A DNA stretch of 64,000 bases from Orthonyx spaldingii (taxonomy: Eukaryota > Chordata > Aves > Passeriformes > Orthonychidae): positions 1,124,808 to 1,188,807 of the forward strand of contig VZTJ01005306.1 in assembly GCA_013397795.1 (NCBI GenBank), read 5' to 3'. The translations under genes were made by a program, and so were the position numbers. The notes under the pieces were generated by a model. The model did no database searches, had not been told where the DNA came from, and worked only from the letters and a program-made list of their open reading frames with translations. Below are positions 26,301 through 36,710 of this stretch, in pieces (the first letter of the stretch is position 1; each line of letters begins with the position of its first letter).

Positions 26301-28244
26301 CAGAATTTTGCACTTTAACAATTCTCAAGTAGGACAAAGTTGCATCTTGCAACATCACCTCTCCCCCTTCCTTCAGGGCTTCAGGAAACAAGTAGATGAA
26401 GCCACACAAAACAAATTTAGAAGTTCAAGTGCCAAATGTGTTAAACTTGTAAGGATGCATACAAGGGTAAAAAATGGAACCAGCCTCAATGTGGTAAAAG
26501 CACAGTTGGTTTTAAAAGGGAAAATCCATATACAGCCTTCTTGAATAACTGCACAGTGCCTTATATAATGGGGCTTGAATCTCAGTTGTCCCTAGGCACT
26601 ACCACAAACCACTTGATTAATAATTAATCATTAACAATGTACATGTTAGATTCACTTTATAGCTGTCCAAGTAATTCTGATTTAGTGGAGCAGCACTGGA
26701 AATAGAAACACTACAGTACACACAGTACACAGAATGCCAGTGAAACTTAGACCAGACAGCAAGCATAGCAGGTTATTGTCTGAGACGGCATCAAACAGAC
26801 CTCTTAGGTCAGAAGCAACAGAAAGGCAACCCTGGTGGTATTTTGTCTTTTTAATTATGTCAGCTATGGAGTTATTGTCAAAGCTACCTCTGAGTGCCTA
26901 TTTTTGATGTGTTAATGTCACCATTGTTTCAAAATGAATTCTTGAGTCAGGCTGATTTTAATAGTATAGATGTAGTTATTGGTTTGGAAATATGATCTTG
27001 TATGCCAGACTAGTTAGACTGGGGAATTCTAGACAGCTTCTGTATATCTTGAGTATATTTTTGATAGGCACCAAGAGTGACCTCTTGGAACGTTTATGCT
27101 ACTTAAATTTATAGCTGTTCCACAATAATTCTAATTGTGCAAGCTGCAAATATCTGTAAGTCTAAAGCTGGGAATTTCAATTATTTCTGAAAAACACGTA
27201 GAGCTTCTTTCTTCTTATAGGTGTTGAATTAATAGTAACTGGAATGACCAAGAACTAACTCCTCTACTTCACGGTTATCTTGTTTGTAATTAGTGAAAGT
27301 AATTGCTAGAACATAGTAATGTTGCCCTCTTTGGTCTTCACTGTAGATATTCTAGTCAGATTTGGTACCATAGCACTGGATTTTTTATCAAAATCTGTGG
27401 GAGGTCTGCTTGTACACAGGTGTAGAACATGTATTTGTCCTTAGTAGCTTTTGGTACTAACAATTACTAAATGTGGATTTGCATTACTGTTTGATACCTA
27501 AGTTTGCTTTTCAAATAAAGCTCATATGAAATAATATTTATATGAAAGAACAGTATAAAATGCCTTCATAGACCAATAGGAGGAAAAAATAAGAACTAAA
27601 TTCTGAAGGAATCTTGCTTTAAAAATGTTATGAGTTTTCCCTCTCATTTGCAGTATTTATAAATTAGTTGTCAAATTGTTTTTGCTATGTAAATATTGTT
27701 TACTTCTTGTCACTGTCACCCTTCAGTTCCTATCACTATGAGTTGAGCACTTAAAATCGAGCTTTGAAGCTTCTGAACAAATGTTAAAAATGTTTTCCAC
27801 TCTAGAAAATCCAAGGCTTCCCACTACTAATTAGTGCCGCTAATATGTTTGTGGATTTTTTTCTTTTTCAAACAGTGCTTAAAAAACATTTAGAAGTGCC
27901 TCATATATTTCACCAATCAAAATTATTATGTGTATTATCTTTCTGTATCTTTGATCAAAAGCACCATCATACAAATAAAGCCAGCACCCATCAAGTAAAT
28001 TTAATTTACCAACCAGATGTAGCAGACACTATATCAACATGTAAAGATGCAGTCAGTCTTCATCAGAAAAATAAAAATAAAACCGAAGCCTCTGAGACAG
28101 TTTTTAGATTCCCCTTTTCCTTTCTTATATAAATGTGCTAAAAATGGGAACCAGATAACTTATTCCTCTGACAAAAAGAATTCTGGACTAATAGAAGTGC
28201 AAACTTCCTAAAACCACTCTCTTCCTATTATGCTTCTGCTCCAG
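23366..28244. other. Intergenic or intronic, nothing supported
   Basis: No supported gene. Several 60-119-codon frames (for example 23470-23829 on -, 24497-24793 on +, 27845-28132 on +) show no family features. A 16-base T run lies at 25700-25715. A 20-bp splice-site-bounded segment at 25811-25830 is listed separately. Confidence 0.45.
25811..25830 (+). other. Splice-site-bounded 20-bp segment (micro-exon-like)
   Basis: A strong acceptor (cagttttcgtcttatttttcag) precedes 20 bases, which end at a strong donor (GGAAGG|gtaagagc). A very similar arrangement occurs at 51158-51177. Such pairs are common as pseudo-exons in large introns, and there is no protein evidence. Confidence 0.12.
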
Positions 28245-28279
28245 CACACTCATTTATCCACACCAAGCTCCACTGGCAG
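28245..28279 (+). other. Splice-site-bounded 35-bp segment (exon-like)
   Basis: The acceptor is excellent (ctctcttcctattatgcttctgctccag) and the donor close to consensus (TGGCAG|gtaggtat). All three frames are open across 35 bases, so the sequence does not choose a frame. Its length is not a multiple of three, so inclusion between the candidates at 16280 and 47075 would break their shared phase. It may be an exon of a different or non-coding transcript, or a decoy. Confidence 0.17.
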
Positions 28280-30084
28280 GTAGGTATACATCTTGTGGCT
28301 TCAATTGTTTCTATTTTATGGTCAAAAAAAGACTATGTGCCACCTTGCAAAATGTGCATGAATTGAGTCATAAAGTGGGTATACAATGCATAAAGATGTT
28401 CTTCAGTGGACTCAGTAATGTTACTGACTTGTGCTTGTAATTTGGGAGCAGTCTGTCGAAGCCAGTGGATCCTCACAGGACTGGTCTTTCACTGGCTTAA
28501 TACTTTCTAAGCTATTTCCACCTGGGCAAAGTGAGCATGTAAAACATGCAAACAAGAATTCTGTTCATTGCCAATTCATACTCACTTGCCATGTCTATGA
28601 AAAAAAGATACAAGGAGCAGAACAGTGGAGAAACAGACCCAGTGTACTTTGATTTTCTGTTTTCTCTTGAATCATGTACCAGCAAAAACCTGATTAGAAA
28701 GAAAAATTCATTCTGCCTAATAGGAGCTAGCAAGGAACATATGGCATGACATAGATTGTACACATTGAGACATCAGTCAACATGGCAAGAAGCTGAAGCA
28801 ACATCCACAAATTACAACCTTAATTGCTAAAAATAATTAAACAGATTGGCAGACATTTTAAAAACCGCACATGGGCATCCAGTAGCCAAGGAAAGTGAGT
28901 AGGTTACTTGGTGATGTAAATAGTGATGTCATTTAAAATTTTAAATGTTTTACCTATTATTTAAAATATCTGTATTTGAGAATTTGAAAAAATTCAAATC
29001 CTGTTATGCCCAAAGTTGTCTGGGATAATTGTCCCCAATGCACGCAGTAATTTTAACTCATTTCTTTCTCTCACTGTACCTCTACATACTGTATTCTAAT
29101 TTTAAATCAGTTGGATATTTATGTTGTTCCAAGTTTTCCAAGGTATTATGCATCATAGATGTCTGTAACATGCAAATTATTGTAATTTTTAGAGGAAAGA
29201 AAAAAACAAGAATTTTTTCTGAAATTAAAGGCAAAATCGGAAGTTATATTCATTAACTGTCAGGAATTTAAAACCTCAAATGGAGCTTCTAAACTCTTTT
29301 TTTCCCCATCGATAGCCTGATGAAAGCTGGTTTTTAAAGGAAAGGGACAAAGTTCTGATCCAAATTCTTCCTTGCATATTTCATCAGATAAGTGAACACA
29401 TTTAAAGAAAAGGGAATATATGCAACTTAAAAAAATTATTTGTTTAAATAACTGTCTGTCACAGATTGAAAGAACTATGGGCAATCATACATGCTTCCCT
29501 GAAAAGACAGCATAGTGTCATGCATATAACAGCTGAGTCTAGATAGAGAAACACTGATAATTTACTAAAAAAGGGCAAATATCTAAGATTCAGCTTTCCA
29601 GTAAACTTTATCATTGTTGAATTAAATATGAATGTCATTATAAGTGAAAAAAATAGAGTTGCATGACAACAGCAAAATCGAATACCTCCCTATTTCTTTG
29701 GGAAGAAACCCCGCCAAATTAGACTTGTCCATATTCATGACCTCTTTTTCCTCCAGCTCTTCATGAATATTCAGTAAACAACTTTTCTTCAATAGAATAT
29801 TCACGGTTTAGAAAAAAAACTCTGCAAAACAGTATATGTAGAAGTATTTGCACTAGTATACTGGCATATTGAACAGCTCTTTTATTATTTGCACAATAAA
29901 CTCATTAACTGATTAAGAACATTCAGTTCAATTAACAACAGAAGGATCCCTCTCCTGCTTAGAAAGTTTGGGTCATCCAGCCAGGGAGAGCAACTGTGCC
30001 ACATGGCTTAGAAATCAGTCTAAGAAATAAATAATACAAACTAAATGACCGGGGTTAGCACACAATCTAAAACACTTCCGTGGG
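28280..30084. other. Intergenic or intronic, nothing supported
   Basis: AT-rich. An 18-bp all-but-two-AT self-complementary sequence (catttaaaattttaaatg) lies at 28930-28947. The short frames on both strands have no recognisable product. Confidence 0.5.
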
Positions 30085-30560
30085 ATCCACCTACCGAGCT
30101 ACTCCGAGCAATTTCATGAAACAAAAAAAACCAAACAAACCAAACCGCAACCTGCCCGCGGAGGATGTGGGCACAGACAAGGGCTTGCTTGGCTCCTTAG
30201 GAAGCAGCCGTCATCAACTCTGCCACAAACCTGAAGCCGCGACGGCGGGCGGAACCGCGGCGCTCCCGCACCGCAGCGCTCCCGATCCCACACCGCTCCC
30301 GCACCGCAGCGCTCCCGATCCCGCACCGCAGCGCTCCCGATCCCACACCGCTCCCGCACCGCAGCGCTCCCGATCCCGCATCGCAGCGCTCCAACATCGC
30401 AGCGCTGCCCCCGGCCCGGCCCGGCCTGGCCGCCGCTAGTGGGAGCCGGGAGACCGTACACAGCCACCGCCTGCCCAAGGGCACCGGCTGAGACTGACCG
30501 CCTGCCCTGCCTCCCCACCTGCGGGAAGGTGGCATCCCTCCTTCCCACCGCTTTTGGAGC
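30085..30560. promoter_or_regulatory. CpG island, candidate promoter
   Basis: This is the only GC- and CpG-dense block in the window, in sharp contrast to its surroundings. I count about 30 CpG dinucleotides within 30241-30420 alone. A GC box (gggcgg) lies at 30247-30252 and a cccggcccggcccggcc run at about 30410-30427. CpG islands of birds usually mark promoters, so a transcription start on either or both strands is plausible. No TATA box or clear first-exon donor decides the direction. The two overlapping minus-strand frames of 174 and 121 codons, and the 119-codon + frame, exist because GC-rich DNA has few stop codons and consist mostly of repeat-encoded Arg/Ala/Pro/Gly/Ser. I do not call them genes. 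Confidence 0.6.
30262..30409. repeat. CpG-rich minisatellite of 11-bp modules
   Basis: Three 11-bp modules can be defined: A gctcccgcacc, B gcagcgctccc, C gatcccRcacc. From 30262 they run A-B-C, A-B-C, B-C, A-B-C, B, a 5-base spacer, then B (last copies slightly changed). The higher-order unit is thus 33 bp, with a 22-bp variant lacking A. Because 11 is not a multiple of 3, a translation would rotate through all frames, which argues against coding constraint. The array forms the core of the CpG island. Confidence 0.92.
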
Positions 30561-33500
30561 ACTCGTGGCTGTAACTGTTGGAGAGCAAAATCCTGTCTGC
30601 TGTTTCATAATTAGAGGGTTATGGCCTGAAAAACTCACAAATGGATTTTTTAATATGAGCTAAATCATCATGCTCTAGTGATTTCTAGATGTTTCTCTCC
30701 CTAGCCTCGCTTCAGTTTTAGAGCATCCCAGTGCTCCTGTGTCACAACTTCAGTCTGAGTGACAGCAGGCCTGGTAAGGATTGATTTGGTTTCTGTGTGG
30801 ATGCTTTGGTGGTGTCCTCACTGCAGAATCTGCCCCACTGTTAATTTAACACTTCGTTAACTTTCAAAGTGTTAATAGGATGACAGCTGATGTTTACGAA
30901 GGATACTGAAAGGAAATTCAGAATTAAATGTAGTTCTTAGTATGTGCAAAAGGTTTTGTTAATTTATACTGTTCCTTGTTCCCAATACTCTTACAAGATT
31001 TTATGTAGGTGTTGGAAAAACCCCCTCTAGCTTAAAAGCCCATATGACCACCAGACAGAGCTGGCTGAGTGCAATTGCTCAATAACAATTTTAATACTGT
31101 TTCTGAGATAAAATCTGCAATCATAAAAACAAAAGCTGGATTTCAGATGCCTTGTTCTGATCATGTATTTTAGAAATTTAATTTACTAACTGCAGCACTT
31201 TATGTTAGCATGTTTGTGAGAAATATTACCTTAAATTCATATTTAATTATTTGCCTCATTATTATGGTTGTCAGCAATAAAAAATTGTTTCAAAGTCATA
31301 ATGAAAGATACTTATTTCCAATTTTCACGTGCAGCTAGCTAGTAAGGAAGAGATCTATTTTTTATTATTGTTATTATTATTTGAGATTCTCTTACACATT
31401 AAAGAATAATCAGAGCTGGGGATGAATTAAGGAATAACAGAGCTAGAATGATGACAGAAGACACAAATTCAGTACAAAGCATGTGTTGAAATGGAGCTGA
31501 TGAGATTAGAAAAGAAAGCTGTCACAGTCTCTGAAAATTTTTCCCTGAGAGAAAATCAGACACCTGTGGTGAGAATACTTTCACTGTTACCTTGTACCCC
31601 TGAAACACACTACTGCTATCATTAGTATGACACCATAAGCTTTATACTGAGTTTGCAAGGCCTTGGTCTTGGCTTGTCTGAACTCTTTCTGACTTGCCTG
31701 AAGCTGGGTTTTTTCCTACAGATTTTTATTTGGTAGGAGGAGGATAGATCAGAAGCCTACGGCAAATTACAAGTTACTCCCTTTACATAGACACCCTGCT
31801 GAAGGTACTGCCTTTAAGACCCAAAAGTTGAGTGGAAGGATGAACATAATACCAGGAAAAAGGCTGAAACTAGCAACAGTGCATTTAACAATTTAAACTA
31901 GATTATTACTATTATGTAGGCTTTGTCTGTATAGAAGATTTTTTCTTCTGTGATAGTGTTAGGGAGACACTAGCTGATTGTGTTACAAGAAGGATAAGTA
32001 CAAAAAAAAAAAAAAGTCCAGGGCAGCAGGGAACATAGAATTCTTATGAGAAATTTCAGTGGTGGGAAGAAAGGAGGCATGCAGAATAGAAAATAACATC
32101 AGAAATTCTTCATTTAAAATAAGTTAGCAATACATTAGCAATAAAGAAAGAAGAACTGTCCATAGGGATTACTTAAGAAATGATCTTGAAAATTACTAAA
32201 ATATCACAGTGATTGAAATGTTTGCATTGTTATGGTTTTAGGGGATCTTAAACATTTCCTATTTAACAGAAAAGCCTACAGTAAATCTCCACTGAGCTGT
32301 AACTGTCCTGAGAATGGACAAGGCATTCTGAAATTGTTGGTGAAAATGGATCTCTTGCTCATGTCCTCAAGGGGCAGGAGTGAAGTAGACTTTTTCTTCT
32401 GGAGTTCCCTGTAGCTGTGAAAAATTCAGTCCACAGTTCTTCCTTTGCCTGTTGATAACTGGGAATTTGCACACCACACATAGCTAAATCTGCCATACGC
32501 TCACTAGGTCTGAGAAGTTTCCTCTAACACAGGGCTGTTGTCTCACTTGTCACTTCTAGATCTCTTTTTGGATAAAACTGCTTCTAAAGCAACTAAGGCA
32601 AGGGACAAATGGGATGAAAACAGTTACTCTACTATAGCAAAGTTGTTCTAGATATAAAGGTACTACCAAGATACAAATGTGTTAGGTAATGCTATACCAG
32701 GATTTTTTTAAGGCTATCCTAATCAAGCAAAAAGGGCCAAAGCACAGGATCAAGTACTGTCCTGTGAACCATACAGTCAATACTTGACATGTCTTTGACC
32801 AGAGTTCGATTGTGCTATCCCAGTCCCCTCCTGGGCACAGCTGTAGGAATAACATAGGTGTCCAGGGGAAACCAGGCACCAGCTGCAGAATTTTACTTCA
32901 GTTAATTGCTAACCAACACAAATTGCTGATTACTCTCCTAAGTACTGGGAAAGAGGAGCACAAACAACTAAGGAAGCACATAAACATCTATCTTCCCCCC
33001 TTCCACAAACTCAGCTTCTTATATTTTCTCCACCAGGTACATCCAGTTCTCCAAAATTTCACAGGAGAGGGGACAGACAGTGGGAAAGCTGAGCTGATAT
33101 GCATATAGCAGAGTATTTTACTACTGCCCTTTGGCCTATGCCTCCCTCTCACACATACACCAGAGCAGGGTCACAAGCTCCTCAGTCTCAATGATTGTTT
33201 GATGTCTGGTGGGATTTCCTACTGCTTTTTCCATTGGTCCAGGTTTTGAAGGGATGAGCACTTAGCCACTGAATGAAAACTCTCATGCCACGTTCCCTCA
33301 GGGTCAGGGCAGACCCTGATCTTTAGAGTTTACTAGTACGGACACAGTCACGGTGACTGGATAGTATATTCTAAATACGTTGCATACTCTAAAATCACTT
33401 GCTACTTAAATCTATGTTAGCTGAAAAGCTTATATAATGGCTTTAAAACATGAGTATTTTCTCTCTTCCAGGCATGCCCGAGGAGTTAGGTCATTGCTAT

Positions 33501-34784
33501 AAAAATAAATATTTCTATGTACATATAAATATACATATTACATAAGAAGAATCCAGTGTCTTGGAAACATTCATTAAGTGTTGAGACAGCTGGGCACTGA
33601 TCAAGAAAACAACCATCCCAGGCAGATGTCTGACAATCAGGCTCCTTTTGGGGTGTGACACGAGGATCCTTCCTGCTTGCTTCTGTTATTTCATACATCC
33701 ATGGAGTAGTCTGCTTAGGTGGTATGGGCTGCTTTTTCATACAAGCTTAACCCTCATTCATGAACACTGCCTCATAACTCTGAGTAAATGAAAGCTGAAA
33801 TAGATCTTTGTTTATATTTTAGTGTTTCTTTTATGACTTGTTCAGATTTTTACTTCTGTACAAAGTGATGTGATACCAAATAACACAGGATATAATCAAA
33901 CTGTCAAAGGTTATACCCCTAGGGTGATGTTCAGTTTCATAACGATGAGTTGCATTTATTTTTCCCTAGATTAAAAGAAAAAAACCTAATTTTTCAGCCC
34001 TAAGAAACAAAATGCCCAGATATTTCAGTGAAGAGTTCAAGACTGCAAATCATGAAATATTATTCTTCTCTTACCCATGTTACTGACGATACTTATAAAT
34101 GCATTGCTATGCATAACAGTACATTCACTCAGTCTCCTGCACTGTACAGTACTAGGTCTTGACTTTCATGTTGCAGACCATTTCAATACTTTTGCTTTGT
34201 ATTCACATATTTTATTTTATTTTTTACTTCTCCAGGGACTACCATCCTGTTAAGATTTTTCCAAATAATTTTTTAAACAAGTGGTAAATACTTGTTCTTT
34301 CTCATTATAAAGATCCTTTTGAAATCTTCAGTTATAACAGTATCATGTATTATTACTTTGATTCCTTTTACTTATCCTCTTAATTTTTCTTTATTAGAAA
34401 ATTGATTTTATCAAACATTCAATAAAAACTATTCTTTCAGATTTAATGCAATGCCAGTAATTAAGTTTATATTTTTGGTATTCTAAGAACCCACTCTGCC
34501 TTCCCAGACTTCTGGTGAGTACAGAATGACTCATCTGAGTATGGTTTTCCTCACCTTATTAATTATTCAACAGACCTGACAGACATTGTGAGATTTCCAT
34601 TTGTTATTTAATACTGTAAGTCAAAAAAATATGTATTTGTTCCTGGTGGAGAAACTGTAGTAGTTTATTTTCTTCATTGATGTGTATAGCCAAAGAATCT
34701 ATCAAGTGAAAAACAGAAGTCACATATCCACTTAGAGAAAAATAGAACACAGTTATAAAAAGCAACTGAAAAAGTCATTCTTCT
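30561..34784. other. Intergenic or intronic, nothing supported
   Basis: No gene supported downstream of the CpG island. A small inverted repeat (ttaacactt ... aagtgttaa) is near 30846-30875 and an A-run near 32001-32014. Frames of 60-98 codons near 32232, 32812 and 33486 have no recognisable product. Confidence 0.45.
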
Positions 34785-35432
34785 GTCTATCCTAGTGACC
34801 TAAATAATTCCTGACAGGTATTTGTCTAACCTTTTCTTAAAAACATCCAGTAACAGAAATTCTACATCACTGCACTCCATTCAAAACCCAATCAATCTTT
34901 CCTTTAGAATGGTTTTCCCAGTGTCCCGTGCCACCCTTGAAGCCAGTTATTTGAGAGCAATATATCTCTTTTCTCATCATAGCATCTATTTACTTATTCA
35001 AAGACTACTATGATATCTTCTCCCTTTTTTTTCCCCAAGATTTAAGAACCTCAAATATATTCCTCAGAGGCCATAATTTACCAGAGCTATGACCAGTTTC
35101 ATTGCCTTTCTCTGGACTCTGTGTAATTGCTTTATGTCTTTCCTGAAGCTTGATGGAGTACTTGAGCTGAAACCTTACTTCTGCATTAAGCAGGATAGAA
35201 GGATTACTCCTACAGGTTATATTCCTGTTGACAAATCCCAGTAGGATATTTGCCTTGTTTGCAGCAGCTTAATAACATTGAGTCACACAGAATTTGCCAT
35301 CCACTCCAAATCTGAGACCTTTTCCTGCAGAACTTCTACCCACTTAGTTGTTTCCTTTCTTGCACTAAATAGATAACGAGTCCTTCAAACACATAGAACT
35401 TCACATTCCTCTTTGCTTAACTGTATCCACTA
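34785..35432 (-). mobile_element. Ancient CR1-type LINE fragment, inverted
   Basis: The + strand carries, in the right order, the reversed landmarks of an old amniote CR1: ccttttcttaaaaacatccag, a frequently decayed middle, ttgcctttctctggactctg, a ctttcctgaagcttgatgg...cttgagctgaaacctta block, gcattaagcaggatagaaggattact, then tgacaaatcccagtaggatatttgcc and tttgcagcagcttaataacattgagtcaca. It ends with a cttcacattcctctttgctta block. The divergence is much greater than in the copies at 1498, 6401 or 59612, so it probably predates bird radiation. The 63-codon + frame inside it is not coding. Confidence 0.75.
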
Positions 35433-36602
35433 TATCTATAAGATCTATTGACAAGAAGTATACACTTCTGATTTCAGTGTCTGTAGATGCTCATTGGGGA
35501 GCAATAACAAAACATTATAATAAAATTCTATCATGAAAGCACAGCTTTCAATTTCATTGCTTATGCTGATACCAATAGAGCTTTAAGCTATTAAAAAAAA
35601 AAAAAGGGAAAATCAGTTAATATATCTAGAAGGGCACACCATTAAGGTTAGAAGGCTCAGTGGTGAAGTTTTTTATTTTTATTTTACAGAAAATTGGTGA
35701 ACTGACAACTTTGAGCAGCTAAGTCTTATTCATCTACAGAAAAATTCTGCCTGAATAGTGGGAACATACACTTCCTCCACTAACATGTTTCAAATCTTGA
35801 CCCCAGAGAAACAACTCCTTGTAGCACCAAGTCAATTCATTTTGCATATCCCCTCAGTTCCTGGTTGGTCTTTCAGGACTGCCTATGGCAAGAATTTTGG
35901 AATATGGACAATGGTTCTGTAAGGACCACATTACATGAACAAGACCATACATTTTTAGGGCTGGTGTGCACAGAAACTTTGCACTATTTTGACTGTACTG
36001 ATGCAGTTGAACTTTTGTGACTTTTTAGTATGGATTCACTGTATTTTTACCATCAATAGAGCCAAAATGTGAGGCAGCAGGGCTCAACACTCTCTTGATT
36101 TAATCCTACATTATTATGTCCGATACTTGCATGCTCAATACAGTTTAAGGGGCTTTAACTATCCTGCCTCTGTGAATTCCCCCAGCCTTGTTCTGCACCC
36201 CTTTATACTTCACTCCCCTCCTTTACCATGATGTAACATTTTTGGGACTGCATTGCAAAGTACATCAGTGCTAAAATTAGAGGAGGTTATAGCAGTTGGT
36301 TTTGGAGGGCTCCACTGTTCCTATTTGCAGCCCAACCATGCAAGAGTTGCCAGGACAGCACTGAGAGGGGGTAACTAGGAATGCCTGGTGAGAAAACATG
36401 GCTAAAAGAGCCAAGTCGTGATAACCTTCTAAAACACATTCCCTGCTGCAGAACTTTTAATATCATGCTGCTGACTGACTCTCTAATCCACCTGCTAAAC
36501 TGCACAGCTAGGGGGATGGAAATCAGGATCAAAGTTTTACTTCAATGAATAGTTAATTGTGCAAGAAGAAACAGCAATAAAAATGACAGGGTCTGAAAAA
36601 AG
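35433..36602. other. Intergenic or intronic, nothing supported
   Basis: No gene supported. An A13 run sits at about 35592-35604. The stretch 36180-36530 is mildly GC-richer, with an 81-codon minus frame of no recognisable type. Confidence 0.45.
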
Positions 36603-36710
36603 ATGACCCCCACAGAATTGAATAGTTTTAGCTGCCTGGTGGCTGCAAACCTGTTTGAAATCACACTAGTGAACCATTTGAAAACTGCCATCTTTTACTG
36701 GGTACAACAG
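36603..36710 (+). other. Candidate first coding exon, 36 codons
   Basis: An ATG in fair context (purine at -3) opens a frame of 36 codons. It runs without a stop to a near-consensus donor (CAACAG|gtaaga) and leaves a complete codon, phase 0. The peptide has a hydrophobic N-terminal half (LNSFSCLVAANLFEITLV) that could be a weak signal or anchor segment, but I recognise no family. Alternatively, an acceptor-like ttttag at 36626-36631 would make 36632-36710 an internal exon. Reading through the donor, the frame stops about 11 codons later. No promoter is visible just upstream, and the CpG island is about 6 kb away. This could be a chance combination. Confidence 0.2.

Noticed and set aside
30114..30638. 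174-codon minus-strand frame (longest in the window) and overlapping 121- and 119-codon frames
   Set aside because: They lie in the CpG-rich minisatellite, where stop codons are rare. The peptides are repeats such as RCGIGSAAVRER produced by the 11-bp modules, with all frames rotating through the array.
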